Below the pieces are notes generated by a model. It had not been told where the DNA came from and did not search any database. It saw only the letters and a program-made list of their open reading frames with translations. From Membranipora membranacea (taxonomy: Eukaryota > Bryozoa > Gymnolaemata > Cheilostomatida > Membraniporidae), in the NCBI GenBank assembly GCA_914767715.1, contig OU612074.1, positions 19,084,062 through 19,148,061 of the forward strand: a stretch of 64,000 nt of DNA. The letters run 5' to 3'. Positions 1-15,100 of this stretch are shown here, piece by piece (within the stretch, counting starts at the first letter, position 1; every line of letters starts with the position of its first letter). The translations under genes and the position numbers were made by a program.

Positions 1-115
1 GGGGAGTTTTCAGTTTGAGAACTCAAGTACATTTGAATTGGTTCAGTCGCTTCGGTGCAAAGATAACCAACCTGAATTGTTTAGTGCACGTGCAAAGAGT
101 ATGACAACATGGGAA
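1..115 (+). repeat. Dispersed repeat, copy A (partial, cut by window edge)
   Basis: GTTTGAGAACTC, ACATTTGAATTGGTTCAGTCG and a TAGTGCACGTGCAAAG block match, in the same order, the segment at about 52370-52470 (GTTTGAGAACTC, ACATTTGGATTAATTCAGTCG, TGGTGCACATGCGCAAAG). The repeat lies directly downstream of the donor site of CAMTA exon 21 (gt at 121-120). Confidence 0.6.
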
Positions 116-121
116 ACTGAC

Positions 122-3100
122 CTGAATTTTTGCTGTATTAGCACAGCTGCGTTTCTGCTGCGTTTAAAGTGCTCGTGTTCTTTGTATGCTCTGTAGTGAT
201 GCTGTATAAGTAAGGCAGCGTCTCGACTCTTCTTAAACCTCTTCTGTGCGTAATAAGACCTAAACTGTGACTGTATACGCGTCGCGGCCTGCTGCTTCTG
301 TATATTACGCAACGTCGTGAACTAAGAAAAAGATCAATTATTGATAATATAATAGTTATGGGAGGTATAATCATGAGCAAGCTACCCTAAAAGAGTAAAG
401 AATTACCAGGTAGAAGAGCTCGCCGTTTCTTGAAGGCTTGAAGTAGCTTAATTTATGTAAAGCTAACATTTGCTCAAAATCATATCTTAATATTAACTTC
501 TACCTTGGTTAGCAACCACTGGTGGTAGCTAACATTTGGTCACAGCCAAATTAGCAGAGCTAAACTCTAGCTAATTTCTACTACTCTAGGGTATCTCTGC
601 ACCGTAGCAAAGATGCCCATTTTTCCAGTTCGGGTGGGGGGGGGGTGACTTTTCACATTCACATTCACAAGCACATTTGGATTAATCCAAGCCCTACAGT
701 GCAGAGAGACTCGTATCATAGAGTCAGTCTGCAAGCAGTATGACTTCCCAGTATAAGTTCACAGTATAACATACTTCTTTAAATCTGCGGTAGTATGTTT
801 GTATGATGACAGCTGCTTCTATCTCCTTCTGCTGCTGTTTTTTATCCTTGAATTGTCTAAAGGCTGTCTGTATAACCTGAGCGGCCTGATAAAGCTTTCT
901 CTGCTCCGTGTCTGAGAGAGTTAACTGTGATAAACCGTACTCTACTCCCTCTCCTGTTAAATAATCAATACATCACTATATTATTGTCTATTACAGGGTA
1001 ATGTCTAAGTTGGCATTATTTTACTAACACATTGCATATCTCTACTGATTTTTTGGTTGCCAGGAAATAAAAAATATATTATACTGCAACACGCACCAGC
1101 GGTGGATCAAATAACTTAGTGTATTAAAGAGGTTTCATCCTGCATGCTGGACTGCAAGGAGCTGACGGCAATAACATTGTAACACTCAAATAAAACAGCG
1201 AGATTGCAAGCTTCGCAAATATCTATTTTTTGTGTCACAAATTAGGTGATATTTCAACAGAGAACATGTTCAATTCAACAACATCTGTGTTGTAAAAGAC
1301 CATTTCAGTCCGAGTATTTGATAGCAGTAATTATAACTATCAGCACACATACCAGCGTTGAAGTATTCCCCAAGTATCTGAGCGCTAGGTGGCGGGCTCT
1401 CTGATCTCGCTGTGTGATACGAGGCGGTACTACACGCTGACCCAGGTACAGCTGAGACCGGTACAGGTGCGACTGACTGTATCACCGGGGAGGGGTGATA
1501 ATAAGGCGAGGCCGGTGGGTAGTAGTGTGAGGAGGGCACTCCACTGTAACAAGGGCTCGATGACAGTCGACTCCTGAAATATATAATATGATAATTTAAG
1601 ATAATTGAGAAACAAGTAGGTATCTATATCATGAAGCACTGTCACTTGTTATTAAGAATTTTTATGTTGTGTTGTGACAATGGAAAGTTCATTGAAGCTT
1701 GTAAAGTACTTTGTATAATATCGTTTTTAATGCAGCCCGTTAACTTAAAAAGTTTTGAAGAGGATTGCCAGATATTTACTGCTGAAGGGATGAATGGCAA
1801 TTGCTGAAATGTTGTATGTCCCGATTGACTGAAACCTGCATGCTTCCAATTCTGTGTGAGCTGTGAAAGTTAAGTTATACAAAAGCAGTCTTTTCCATCA
1901 ACTAAGAACTAAGTTAAATAAAATTGAGAGGTAGATTGCAAAGAGAAACAAGCTTGCTTTTCCACAAAGTGCTGATGATTACCTGTTCCACTCATCGACC
2001 CAGTCCGATGTAAGGGGTGTACACACTCCGCTATCCTCAGCACAGCTAGGGGTGGAGCTATAACTGGACCTAGAGGAACTTCGCTCTCTGTACGACATCA
2101 GAGCTACAGAACAACTATCCTCAGAGCCAGCTGTAGACTTAATTCTATAATATAAACCATAAAACTTTATCATATATATCATGTCCAAGGTCAGCTATTT
2201 CAAGTAAATAGTAGTACAAAATCCAACTGTTGTGAACACTGATATCGTCTCATTAAAAACAATGACATGCCTCAACAGCGGCAATATTCATTGGGCAGGA
2301 TTTTTGTTACAACCCTGCCTTGTGTTTCCATCAGCACTCATCTAAATGGAGTAAATCATTGAAATTGAAAATGACTTCAAGTTGAAATACACAATGGAAT
2401 TTAAATTCATCGTTATAGGTATTTACTGGTAAGTGAAATCCAGATATCATAACATTTGAAAACCAGGCCAGTCAGGACAATCCGGAAATGAGTCTTTGAA
2501 GGACTTACCTGTCAGGTATTGCAGCTATGATATGTTCAGCTAATGTTCTTATTCTATAGTTATGTGGTTCAGAGTCTGTCTCTATAACACTACCACTCTC
2601 ATCATCTGATATACCTTCTATATCTACTATACTATCCTCATCTTCATCACTAAAGTAAATATCATCGTATCAATGATGTATATAATGATTTTTAATGAAA
2701 TTAATAATTTCTATGCCGACGCCAAATTTTTATTATTGTAAATCAGATCAATTATATTCATTTTCAATGTATCCAGATCTCTATCAATAAAACAATCATA
2801 AATCAATCAGAATAAAAATGAAGTTGCTGGGAGTGAATAATATCAGTGAAGGTGAAGGTGTTGGACTGAATTTACCCTCTCATAAGTAGTAACATTGCGA
2901 GCTATTAGAAGCATTGCTATGAATAAAATTCAATATATATCAGTGATTAGAAGCATTGTAATATAGATAAAGTGGGTTCTAAATGTGTAACGTTTTAGAA
3001 TGTTGTCAGTCTCGATTTACAACCTTTGTTTCTAGGAAACAATATCATAAGGGTATGGGAGAGTTGTCATTTTGGAAGACCACAAATTAGCCAATCAGAA

Positions 3101-6100
3101 GATCTCAAACTATCCAATCAGACAGTGGATGTTTCTATGAAAAGTTTATGTTCAGTTCACACTACTTTAACCCACCTGTGTGTATGATAGCTGAGCCTAA
3201 TCTTTTCCCCAGTACACATTGGAGGTGAGGGCTGCGACTTTTCCCCAGATAGGCAGCTTTGGTGAGGTAGATAAGAACTGGTCGGTGTGCTGTTATGTCG
3301 GGTGACCTAAAAAATAACAACGAAAGACAGTTAATGTAATGTGAGATAGATTTTTGTTCCGAAATAAAAAGTATTATTGATTTCAAATTTGGTAAGCTGA
3401 TGCCTGGCAACTTTTATCTTTATTCTAAAAAAACTGCTCAAGAATGATGATCGGCATAAGCTGATTCATCTTTTGCAACAAACCTGAAGTAAACGAATGT
3501 AAATTCAGGGCTCACTTGAGTCTCAAAAATTTCCCTGACAGTCCAGTAACTAGCAAATCAGATTGCTCCACATTCAGTATGAAAACTTATTTTTTCTTAA
3601 CACTATGATGTTTTAAGCGCCAAAATAAAGCACATGTACGAAATCAGAATTGGTTGATCAGTAAACCAATTTGAATCTGACCTAAAGTCCCTCTTTAATC
3701 ACTCTAGTTCACTTACAGGAGGATGCCTGGCCGGGGAGACCTTTCTGGCTGGAGAGGCTGATCTTCTCAGCTTTGCGTTCCCACATCTTGATGTGGTCGG
3801 TGTGCTTGGTAAGCCTCCCGGTCTACTGGCCGTATGAAGTCCTAAATCTAATTTAGATTCCAACACATTGTGCTCCTGTTGTACTAACATTTCCTGTAAA
3901 ACATTCAAAGCAAATGTAAATAAATTTATGTATCCTTAAAACATCCATTGGACAACCAAGTAAATTTCAGAATAAATGATGAGATGGACACAATGAGCAG
4001 TGGTGGGCAAATATGATGGTACCTATTTTAGGAATACAATATTTGCTTCCGATAACACAGAAAAGTTGGGTTACAAGCTCATCTTATTTAAACATAGTTC
4101 ATTGTACGTTTAGCTGTTACTCATTTAGATATTTTGCTAAATATCATCAAAATTAGTGGGAGGATTTGGAAAAGAACAACAATTGGCCGGGTTAGTAGAG
4201 GGATGAACTCATCAATACTGACCACGATGTGTTTATTTCTGAAGGCTCGGGCTAAGCTCAACGGAGTCATACCATCATTGTTGATCTCATCTAAACACAG
4301 TCTATCCATATAATACATGACTAGGGTAGTCTCCATACGTCCCAGAGCACAAGCCCAATGCTACAATAAAACAAACCAGCTATATAACTACAGATGATAA
4401 GCTTAAGGCTGTATCCGAGAGGTGAGGAATTTTACTGGTTTTGAGTGACAGTGGAGTGGGATGACAGCACTCAAATAGACCTTGCGCCTTCATTTCCAAT
4501 TGCTAATTGATGTCACCATGCATGTTACCAAATTCTTCAAAACTATGTGTGAAGCTATACGGCTGGAAAAAAGAATGCTCAACAAACATAAAATAAAAAA
4601 AAGACCAAGAAAACCTCAAGTTTAGAATAGTGTGTCATATGATGCACATGATTATGTCCTAGCCCCAGGAACTTCTGCACATTGTGCGGCGACCTAAGGG
4701 GCATCTCTCTAAATCCCTGTCATCCCGCTCACCATAGCTGTACAGCCGTTGTTGTCTTTAGACCGAGTTGACACTTCGCGGTTAAGTATTTCACAGGAGG
4801 GGGATAATTCTCTCCAGCTGTTCAGAGCTTCCAGTAGTATTCTGTATCCGAGAGCAGCAGAGAGGTGGAGTAGTGTTAATCCTTTATAGCCTGAAGAGTC
4901 GGTCACAGTTTGCGGGGGCTGTGAGGTGCGACCCATAAACCTGCTTAAAGAAATATTTCTAACTGAGAATAATGAATCGGGAACAATTGATCTCAGATTC
5001 TACTATTTGGCCGATGGCTATCAGTTAAAATTTCAGCCAACAAGTGTTAAGGTAATTTTGTATACTGAATACCACAGCATAACAAAGATTTTGAGTATTT
5101 TACATACTCAATGGCGATGGCAACATCTTATCCCAATTACATTGTTATCATTATAGAAATATTTAAATTCTTGAAAGTAACCCATCATTGAGAATCTTGC
5201 CAAGATCCAATAATAGGCGGATTCAATATTTTGTAAGGTTTTGAGTAGCGAAAAATCAAAATTTAAAATACAATCAAAAATCTTTATTCGGTAGGGTGTA
5301 CTTTGACTTAGAATGTTGTATGTTATATATGAGTACCTTGACTTAGAATGCTGTATGTTATGTACAAGTAACTTGACTTAGAATGCTGTATGTTATGTAC
5401 GAGTACCTTGACTTAGAATGCTGTATGTTATGTACGAGTACCTTGACTTAGAATGCTGTATGTTATGTACGAGTGCTGTGACTCTTTGCTCCAGGTTCAT
5501 ATGATCAGATAGCATCGGCACAGGAAATAAAATATCTAATCTGAGCTTTATCATCTCCAGACGATCGACCAGCGCCATCTGTAGGCGAGATTCTACAATG
5601 AGGAATAACTCGTTTTAAACACTATATGAAAAAGCAACACTTTTTATTACCTGAGTGTTGGGTTGTGATTATATTAGGCTAAACCGTCGGGCGGGCAACA
5701 AGAGTCTGGGGGAATAACTGTGTGGTATAATTCCCCTGTTGTTGTCTTTTGTAAAATGTAAATGTAAAAAATGTAAATCACATCACACAGGTTTATGCAT
5801 TTTATGATCAGGCAGTCACTTTTCATAATGTTTTGTATAGTTTGTATAGGGAAAGAATTCAAAGCTCTACTAGGCTGGAATAATCGATAGAAGTATCCCC
5901 CAGCCCAGGGAGCAAAACTCCAAATCACTGTAATGATATCAGAAATGATATAGACTTGCCATACACGTATATCTTATTATAATTCTATATAACAAGTCAT
6001 ACCTTCACAGACAAACCAGGACTTATGATTGCTCTGTACTCTATCTCTGAACTCAAAGCTTGAGCTCTCTGAGATTATTTCTCCTGCGTAGGCAACTGTC

Positions 6101-9100
6101 ACTTGTACTACGCCCTGACTGTGCGCTACAAAAATATATGGGTGATATGAACATAACATAATCAGAATGAAGTGAATACCAGGAGTGTAAATTGACAGAG
6201 CTCCAATTATGGGATTGCAGGAACGAGAAGCCATGAGAATCAGGTGGTCTAAAGGTTTATCATAAATGAGGCACAGGGCATAAACTGCAATCAGTTTCTC
6301 AAACTGTAGCTGTTGCATTTCTATTGTATTTGGTGAATACTTGCTTTTCCATTGACCATGTTGTATTTAGTTTTGTAGCCTGAGATCTCACCTGGAGTTA
6401 TACAGGAGAGGACACCTTCCTGTACCAGCCCTGCTCTGACTGGTATATCACCAAACATACATGTATAATCACTAGTACCTGTACGCCAAGGTCCCACGAG
6501 TAACACCTTACAGCCACCTAAAATCAGAACAGCCTTTGAGAACCGTATCTATGACTGGCCCACTTTTATGTTGGAAATGATGTGTGAAATTGCTTTTTAA
6601 ATGTCAAAACAACTCCCAGAGAGCTACATGATGAAGCCAACAAATAATAGTGAGCCACTACTCCTTGGTTAATCCGTGAATTTTTCTAGATAATTGGGTT
6701 AAGTTAAAATGGATAGCCAATAAAATAAAGTAACATGTCTCACAACTGTTTGAAGTTGTCATATCTCCGTATTTGACAGATATTAAACCACTGCTGTCAC
6801 AGCTGGGCTTTGCCCAGCATATCCACCAGTCAAAGATTTAAAAAGAGAGTTGTGGCATCAAAACATCTAGCCAGTAGCTTTGAATGGAGTTATATGAGCT
6901 CTCAAAATGTAAGGAGTATCTTCTTCCCCAGCCATCCACCATTAGTGATGACATATGTTGAGGTTGACCAATCAGGTGCCTTTAAAACCTAGCTGAGATC
7001 CAACACTAATAAAAATGTTGGATCTCAGCTAGATTTTAAAGGCACCTGATTGGTCAACCTCAACATATGTCATCACTAATGGTGGATGGCTGGGGAAGAA
7101 GATACTCCTCCTTACATTTTGAGAGCTCATATAACTCCATTCAAAGCTACTGGCTAGATGTTTTGATGCCACAACTCTATATTTAAATTTTTGACTGGTG
7201 GCTATGCTGGGCAAAGCCCATCTGTGTCAGCAGTGGTTTAAGGTTGGCTGCATGAATATGATGACAAAATATGGAGAATTTCGTCAATAATCATCATTTG
7301 GGTAATAATAATAGCCATGTTATACTTACCATCAGCGTAGGACCATTCTGGAGCGAGTGCTGTCAGACTGACCTTCTCACCCCTCAAACCAGCGGCGGAT
7401 GATGACACTGGGCACGCTGTGTTAAACACACCAGTGCCTTCCAAGTCTTCTACAAGTCATAGAGGGAAAATTAATTGAGCGCTACTGGTGACATAAGAAA
7501 CATTGCTGGAATGACTTGATAATGGTGAAATTGTCCTCAATACACTTCGGCTACAAAAGGAGTGGAAACTGTATTAGCTTTCCTGGAGATTCAGTTGGAT
7601 TTGAAACATGATAAATATCCTACCGTTGACATTCAGTTCAGCAAAAAGATCAAAATCCTTATCCAATTGAAGATCATCTTCCAAGTTCCCGGCGTTTCCC
7701 GGCGAGCATTCTTTAGGCACAGCAGAAGAGAGACTAGCATGCATTGCTGACTCCATGTTACCAGGCAGTGATTGATTCATAACCATGTTACCGTTCAGCG
7801 ATGAATCTATAGCAGGCATATTGGCAGAGAGGGCAGAGTTTATTTCTTCATCAGTCATCTCAGCACAGAGATCTTCCAGATCAGCTGTCAGTTGAGTGGA
7901 AGGTTGCAGGTGCTCCAGCGAGTGGCTGTCAGAGATTGTGTGCATCGTGTCTGCAAAATGGAAAACAGATCATAGGACAGAATCACAAAATTGAGTCAGA
8001 ACTGAGCCAAAAGTTCAGTCATTAATGGTGTCAAGAATGCCGAGACTCTGCAAATCATGTGATCGAATAAAACATTTTGTATCTTACAACAATGACAGAG
8101 ACTTGTTGGTTGGCTCCCTTGAAACATCCCACCTCTATCTGTTTCTAATTATGTCAATATTTCTGGAACCACTTTGAGTATTTTAACCATTTTTACTTTA
8201 CCTTGTTCGTTTTGTGAGATCTCCATAGGCAATGGGTGGTCAGTGACGCCTCCGACTGTCTGATGAGACAGGAACTCAGGCTGCGCTGTGACAGACTGTG
8301 ACTGTAATGTGTTTGCGTTCTCTCCAAATTGTTGAGATTTCTGTAAATTGTCTTGAAGTATATGGTGTGAAGGAAAAGCGGAACCAGATATGTTCTGATG
8401 TTGTACAAACTGCTGTCCATCGCTGTGATGAGTCATCTGGCTCACATTACCCATCAAGCCAGCTTGATTAGGAGGAGGTTGTAGACCCAATAGAACAGTA
8501 TTCTGTAGGTTCACCGGAGGTTGTGTATTAAAAGCGTTATTAACAGTAGATTCTAAGTTGTTTTGAGACGAGGAGGTAACAGTTGAAGAAGGTTGTATAG
8601 TACTCATGTTGAGCCCCCGCTGCTGAGGAGCGTTGAATATATGTTGTGTAGAGGGAGACTTCTGCTGCGCTGTCGCAGTGCTGGTATTGTATGCGACGGC
8701 AGCTGTTGCTCCTGCTGAGATGTTGTTATTATCTGGTAAGTTATAATGCTGCGAATGATGTGCTGCAGCCATGACACTCGGCAGTAACATCTGAAATCAA
8801 GAATACAGTTTGATACAGCTTTACTCAGGAGTCATTGTTCTTGTCAAACCAAATCCAACCAACAATTGGTCAGAGCGAACAGCCCCAAGAACGCACAGTA
8901 ATGAGCCAAGACTGAGTCAAATGTAACACGCATGCAAAAATGATGAAAGTCGTAGACATTGACATAACATAGATACCAAGTACAGATGGAACGGTTGACC
9001 AAACAGATAGATAGTAGATAGATAGATAGATAAATTTTACTTGTACCTGTTGCTGGTTATTGTTGAGAATATGGTTAGTAGAATTCACCGAGTTAGACGA

Positions 9101-12100
9101 TATGACATTATGCGTTAAAGTGGCGCCCGCTGATGTGTTACTCGACACAGAGGCAGCCGAAGAGGTCATGTGACTAGATACCAGATGACCTTGACCTTGA
9201 CTAAGATTGACAGTTTGTTCATGTTGATGTTGTTGTTGACTAGACAATGTTTGATCACAGATAGAGTTAGATGTAGTTATGTTGTTGCGATTTGTAGACG
9301 TAGAGTATAAAGTTGTTGTTGGCACTGTACTGGGATGGTGGTTTTGTGTGCTGTTTTGTTGCATGACTGTTTGTTCTTCTTTTGCATGAGGTACCGTGGT
9401 AGGCGCCGGCATCAGGTTGTGTGCATTTATTGTTCCCAGTACAAACTGTACATTAGTGTTTGGAATCTAAAACAAATCAGATAAATGTAACAAGTACACA
9501 AAATGGTTTGGCTTCACAATCAACAAGACAAAACAAACTGCGTTTGAGGAGTTGTCTGCTTAACATCAATGAAGAGGCAACTCTGAAATAAATAGACAAC
9601 AAAAGTGATACACGTATTTATCATATTATGAACAGGTTTAATTTCATTGATCAACGCTTTAAACAGAAGAGAAAATCAATTACTGATCTTCAAACAAACT
9701 TAAAAGTAATGAGAGAGTATTTTTTTAGCTCTGTTCTAAGGGCACACCAAGAATGCTCACAGACTAATATTAGGAGGTCGTCTCTGCACTGAGACTTTTT
9801 TCTCAACATGGGGACACAGTCTTGGCTGTTGACTCATAGCAAGCGAAGTAGATTTGTAGATAGTTCACAAGGAGAGTAATGAGTATTAGGTTCAAAGTTA
9901 CCATTTCTTTACACAAAACTTTAACTCACCTGAAATGTATTATTAGCCGCATGTGGAGTCTGTACAAGATAGCTACAGTTATTATTTAGACTGAGGACCC
10001 ACTGAGCGGTGACAGCCACCCCGTCTTCGTTTGTCTGACTAGTGAGAAGTTGGTCTAAGATCTGATGAAGTCGCGCTTCAGTAGGCAGAGAGTAACCCTT
10101 TGGCAGCATTGCTGTATTGGAGGGCACCGAATCTGCAATGATATGAAAATATCTCTCATAACGCTATATGGATCACTATTTTGTAGAAGCTAAGCTTAGA
10201 AATAAACAGTGTTCAGGGCAGAGGAATCTTAAGGAAAGGCAATTAAATCACATATTCTACACGATTGCCAGTTCTGACAAGCAACAAATTTAGGAACATG
10301 GCCTTCACAATTATTTTTAGTGGCATTTCATTATCAACTAACATTTCAAATAATCAAATATCACAGCTACCAAGACCATGGCAATAAATCACGAGCATGA
10401 CCAGATTGCCGATGTTCTCTATTGGTTTTATATTGAAGGAAAGGCATTATATAAAGGAAATACGTTTGAATATTTAATGCTTACATTTACTTAAATATAT
10501 GGTCAATGAATGTGACAAGGTTGGTTAACCTGATGACATTTTGACATCTACCCAGTAAAAAGAAGAGGGTAGAAACTTGCTACGTCCCCCAGCATATGTC
10601 AGTTTTATATGACTATAAATCAATGGCATCCTGTGTTGCATTGTTACATATTGGCATATAAAAGGGAACATGCCAAATGAATTGCTAAAAAACACTATGA
10701 AAAATTACCTTTGGAATCATAATATAATATGAAATTGCTGATTTTAAACAGTTATTTATGTTTACAATTGATTCTATATATTGCATATCCCATCTCACCA
10801 CATTTGAGCCTATCTCGATAAATTGGCCTATCTAGTTGTGACCAACCAACTCACACATTGGAAGTATTTGACTGGCCAAGTCTTCTCTACTCCATACCCT
10901 TCTATCGCAATGTTTGAGGGTGGGTAGTGGTACGTCCGCATTGTCCCCTGCCGGCGCATTAAGATAGTGGACTAGTATAATGTTTGGTCGGGAAGGCAGG
11001 CTATATGACCGTCTATGAAACGAGCTGAGAATCGCAGAGTGGGCATAGTAACCATTCAAAACCTCCTGGAAATAGAATCAACAGAACAATTATAGATCAC
11101 AGAGAAAGTATAAATAATATCACTAGTTCAAATTGTTCTGAGTTCTTGTCTGGCATCAGGGAAATCGATTACTACCGGTGTCAATTTAGAGCTAAGCTAT
11201 GAACCAACATCAACTAAGGAGGCCAAAAACAAGGTCAGATAAATGGTGCTGTTCGAGTTTAAATCTTATTCAAATTCTATTTTATGATGTTTACGAAAGT
11301 TTGACTAGCCGAAGGTTGTGCACTGTTATTTTTTGTGGATCGAATGTTGCCTCCCCTTTCCCGGAAGAACAGCGCTCAAATGTTTGAAAGTATGGCGCTT
11401 TACATACATAATACTATCCTACAGGGCAAACATTGTTGTAAAAGTGATTCTGTTACTTTCCAGTAGCCACTCTTGGCAGGATACTTTACAGCACATTCCA
11501 GCCTGCTACGTTACAGCATTCCAGCCTGACAAATAAAGGCAGGTGCCCCTGCCATCACACTGCAGGTATTTTCTCATTGCCACACTGACAGACATCTGAC
11601 AGTGCACTCTGTTTAGTCTACCTGCCAGTTATCAACCCTTACATCAGATAAAACAGACAAGATACAACTCTGGCGCCTGAACGCCGAGCTTGTGAAACAC
11701 TCTACTTCCCAGAATTCTCAGAAATCGGGTTATCTATTTCTAAATCTGTGCAGGGCCAGTCAAAACAATCAGGAAGAGCGATCAGACCCTGAGAATCTCA
11801 TCCATACTAGATATTAGCAGTAGTCAGCATGTGTTTACTATAGCTGCCGCATCCAATGCACTTTCAGTAATGAGGTGTTTCTAATTAATAAGCTTAGCAT
11901 ACTTTGCTGACGGGATACAGGCAAAGCTGCCAATAACCATCAACCTACACACAGCGCATACTTTATTTATGAGCAGTGTGATTACGTTATGCAAATAAAG
12001 AGCTTGTACCTATATGATGGATGTAAGAGTGGCACAATGTGGGCAACGTGGTACAGATGAATAAATCATTGGCAACGAAACTTGGCAAGAAAAATCTCAT

Positions 12101-15100
12101 TTGAAGTTGTACCCAGAAGATCGCAGGCCAAACTTGCTATGAATTACCATTTACCAAATATTGTAATGCAGTGTATGTGAGCTAACCCATTTGAGCCATA
12201 TTATTTTCCCACCGGTGGATTCCTCAGAGAGTGCCTAAAGAGAATTTTCTAGGAAGGCAACAGATTTACTTTAAAGCTGCAAAATTTGGTCAGAAATAAT
12301 GGATTTGCTCAATTTCCTTTGGGGCCCTTGGTGGACTAAGAAGGTGGATGTGACATAAGAACACTCAAATATATTTCCACAGCCAAAACATGAAGTAAGA
12401 CTCGTGTGATCAAACATTGCCTTCCTTGTTCATCGCTTGTTTTTGACGCCAGAATAATGATGGCATAGATTGCTGCCACATGTGTTACAGTTTAAATGGA
12501 TCGCTGATGGTACCCTGGGGGAACGCAATTTTTGAGGAAATTACCCAATTTAATTACATAAGAAAGTAGCGCTGCTGCTCCTGACCGATATTAAATGATA
12601 CTTAACTGAATAAACTGATTAGAGATGATGATGAGAGTTCTACTCCAGACAAACTGGTCAGTGGAAAAGCCTTTGATGGCCTACCTATGGCTATGAAAAT
12701 ACCAGATATTTTTTCTGAGGAACGCATAGTTAGTTTTATTATAATTGGCCAATGCCATCCATTTTAATTATGGTAAATCGTGATTGGCATAGTTTCCGAT
12801 CCGCCAGAGAGTTTGTTGACCGGACAGGTCAAATTAGATGATGTCTGTAAGCCTTTCACACTCATGTTCGATGAACTTGTGTGCGCAAGCCCCCCCCCCC
12901 CCCCCGCAACCTCCTATTTGTCCTAAATCAAGTCTCAACCAACCAAATCTTTTTTCCTCTCTAGTGATTTTCATTTAAATCTAATGACCTTGAAACCAGT
13001 GACCTTGATCCTTGGCACAATGGGATTTGTCCAACACTTACAGCAGCTCCTTTAATTCTCAGTTTCATGTGGTCCTCACGAGGATGGCGGCCATCTTTTC
13101 TTTTTTTCCACATGTACCCATCTCTTCTGTAGTTGTAACCATGCTTCCCTCTATCATATAATATCATAGATCCATTGGAAGGGCAACTCCTTACTTCATG
13201 TGAAAGCCATTCTGCATGACGGTGTGTAGCTATCAAGATGGCATAAATATCCTGTAAAAATAAGACAATTTTATGATTGAATTATTCGGCTGCAATGGTA
13301 TGGTACATGATTCACTCACATTAAAGGCTTTGAGTTGGCTGGCTGTCGGTTCCATTTGGTGATCAGATAGCTATATCCATGTGATCAATATAGCTATTCA
13401 AGCTATGCTCAGCTCAACTCAATACTGATCAGTTCTTGGTGAGATAAATGAATGCTATGCTATTGCTATAATAATTGTGACAAAATATATAATAATTCAA
13501 ATGTGTTGTAACCACAGTATTGGCATCTGACCACTTTTCAATGGTAGGGAGCCCAACGTGTCATAGAGTAGCATACGAAAAGAGTTATGGTACAGGCCAA
13601 GTAGCTAAAGAATGATTCAAAGTCACAGCCAAACTATCCATAAAACTATACAGTGGGAGTGACCCGCATAATCGAAAAAAGAGTGGCTGGCAACGGCAGG
13701 CAAGGGTATAGGTTATCTACCCCACACATGCCACTGCGCTTATGGGGGCCCGTTAAATAGGGCAGTCAAATTAGACCTAGTGTAAAGAGAAAATAACAAT
13801 CCGGAAGACTGCCATCAGCAAGTAATAATGGCTGTTAATGGACAAGTGGAGTAAGTAGCATAGTATAGTGTGTAAACTGTGTACCTGTCTCAGACTGTCT
13901 CAGACTGTCTCAGACTGTCTCAGACTGTCTCAGACTGTCTTAGGTACCGTTATATTCAGAGTGCTACCTGCAGGCAGCGCTGACCTGTCTGAGTACACTA
14001 CTTATCATTAAGTTGTTTTGTCCACTCAGCAGGATATTGTGACCGTAAACAGCTACCTAAGCTTTTCGTAACAAATACAGGCTTACAGTCATGTCATAGA
14101 TTAGCTTTGCAAAAATGTAAACATAGCACTGAGTAAAGTGCTTCGTTTTGGGAAGTGTTTGTAGGATATTGCTACCTATGCTTGAAATTGAAATACTCAA
14201 GTCTGAATACTCAGACAAAATGACTGTCTCAAAGCTAAGACCAAACACTGTCTGACATCCATCACTCAAATGCTCTGTCTAACAGCAAGGCGATTTCCGC
14301 AGCAGAAACTATTGATAATAAATAATCATTACAGAGGGCCTTGATCAGCTAACAAGGTCAGGACTGAACAAAAAGTCCACTCAAAGTTCCCTGCCGCTTG
14401 AGATGTGAAGCTATTTTGAACACTTTAATCATATCAAGATTTTTTAATTCCCTAGATAATGGAACTTTTCAATATTTTATGCAAACATGTAGTGGTAATT
14501 CAAAGCTTCAAAAGGGTTTTAAATTTAGTGAATTTTGTAGTTCCATTGTATTTGTACAATTTTATTTTATTTGTGTATGGGCTCAACAAATTAAAACTAA
14601 TCTCTTTCCAGTCAAAACAAGTGGCCACACATACTCACTAAAACTGCTCTCAACCAAATTGTGTGGGGGCAAAGAGGCTCTCTTTCAATGACTAGATGGA
14701 TTATTCTCAAAATGTTCTTTCAGTATTTTGTGTCTATTGAAAATAAATCTCAAAGCGGAAGGGCACAAATAAAAGTACACATAGACTTTGGCTGATGTGG
14801 GCGTGGTCCTTGTTGGACTTTGTTCCAACATTATAATTTTAGAACAGCAACATCAGACTACTGTTTGTGTATATTGTCTGCCGCTGGTGGCTAGGGGCCA
14901 ATTGAGGACCAAATCACCGGACCACCATTGTACCTTTACAGACTATTCCTGCAGGGTATATAAAGATGACACACTATACCAGGGAGAATGGAAGGGACCA
15001 GGGAGAAACTAAACCAGGGAAAAATACACCCCTTTCCATTCTCCCTCACTAGAGAGACAGGAAGACAATTTGCAAATCCAAAATTAAGCGGGAAAATTCA

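Noticed and set aside
5298-5472. CRISPR-like array
   Set aside because: Units are directly adjacent with no spacers, in a eukaryotic gene; it is a minisatellite.
5674-5928. Possible extra CAMTA exon near 5690-5770 (minus)
   Set aside because: All three frames stop, and the exons 6125-6003 and 5592-5442 already join in phase (G|AA).
6810-7214. Two open frames on opposite strands encoding almost the same 60-residue peptide
   Set aside because: They are the two arms of the palindromic element; no family motif, no splice context.
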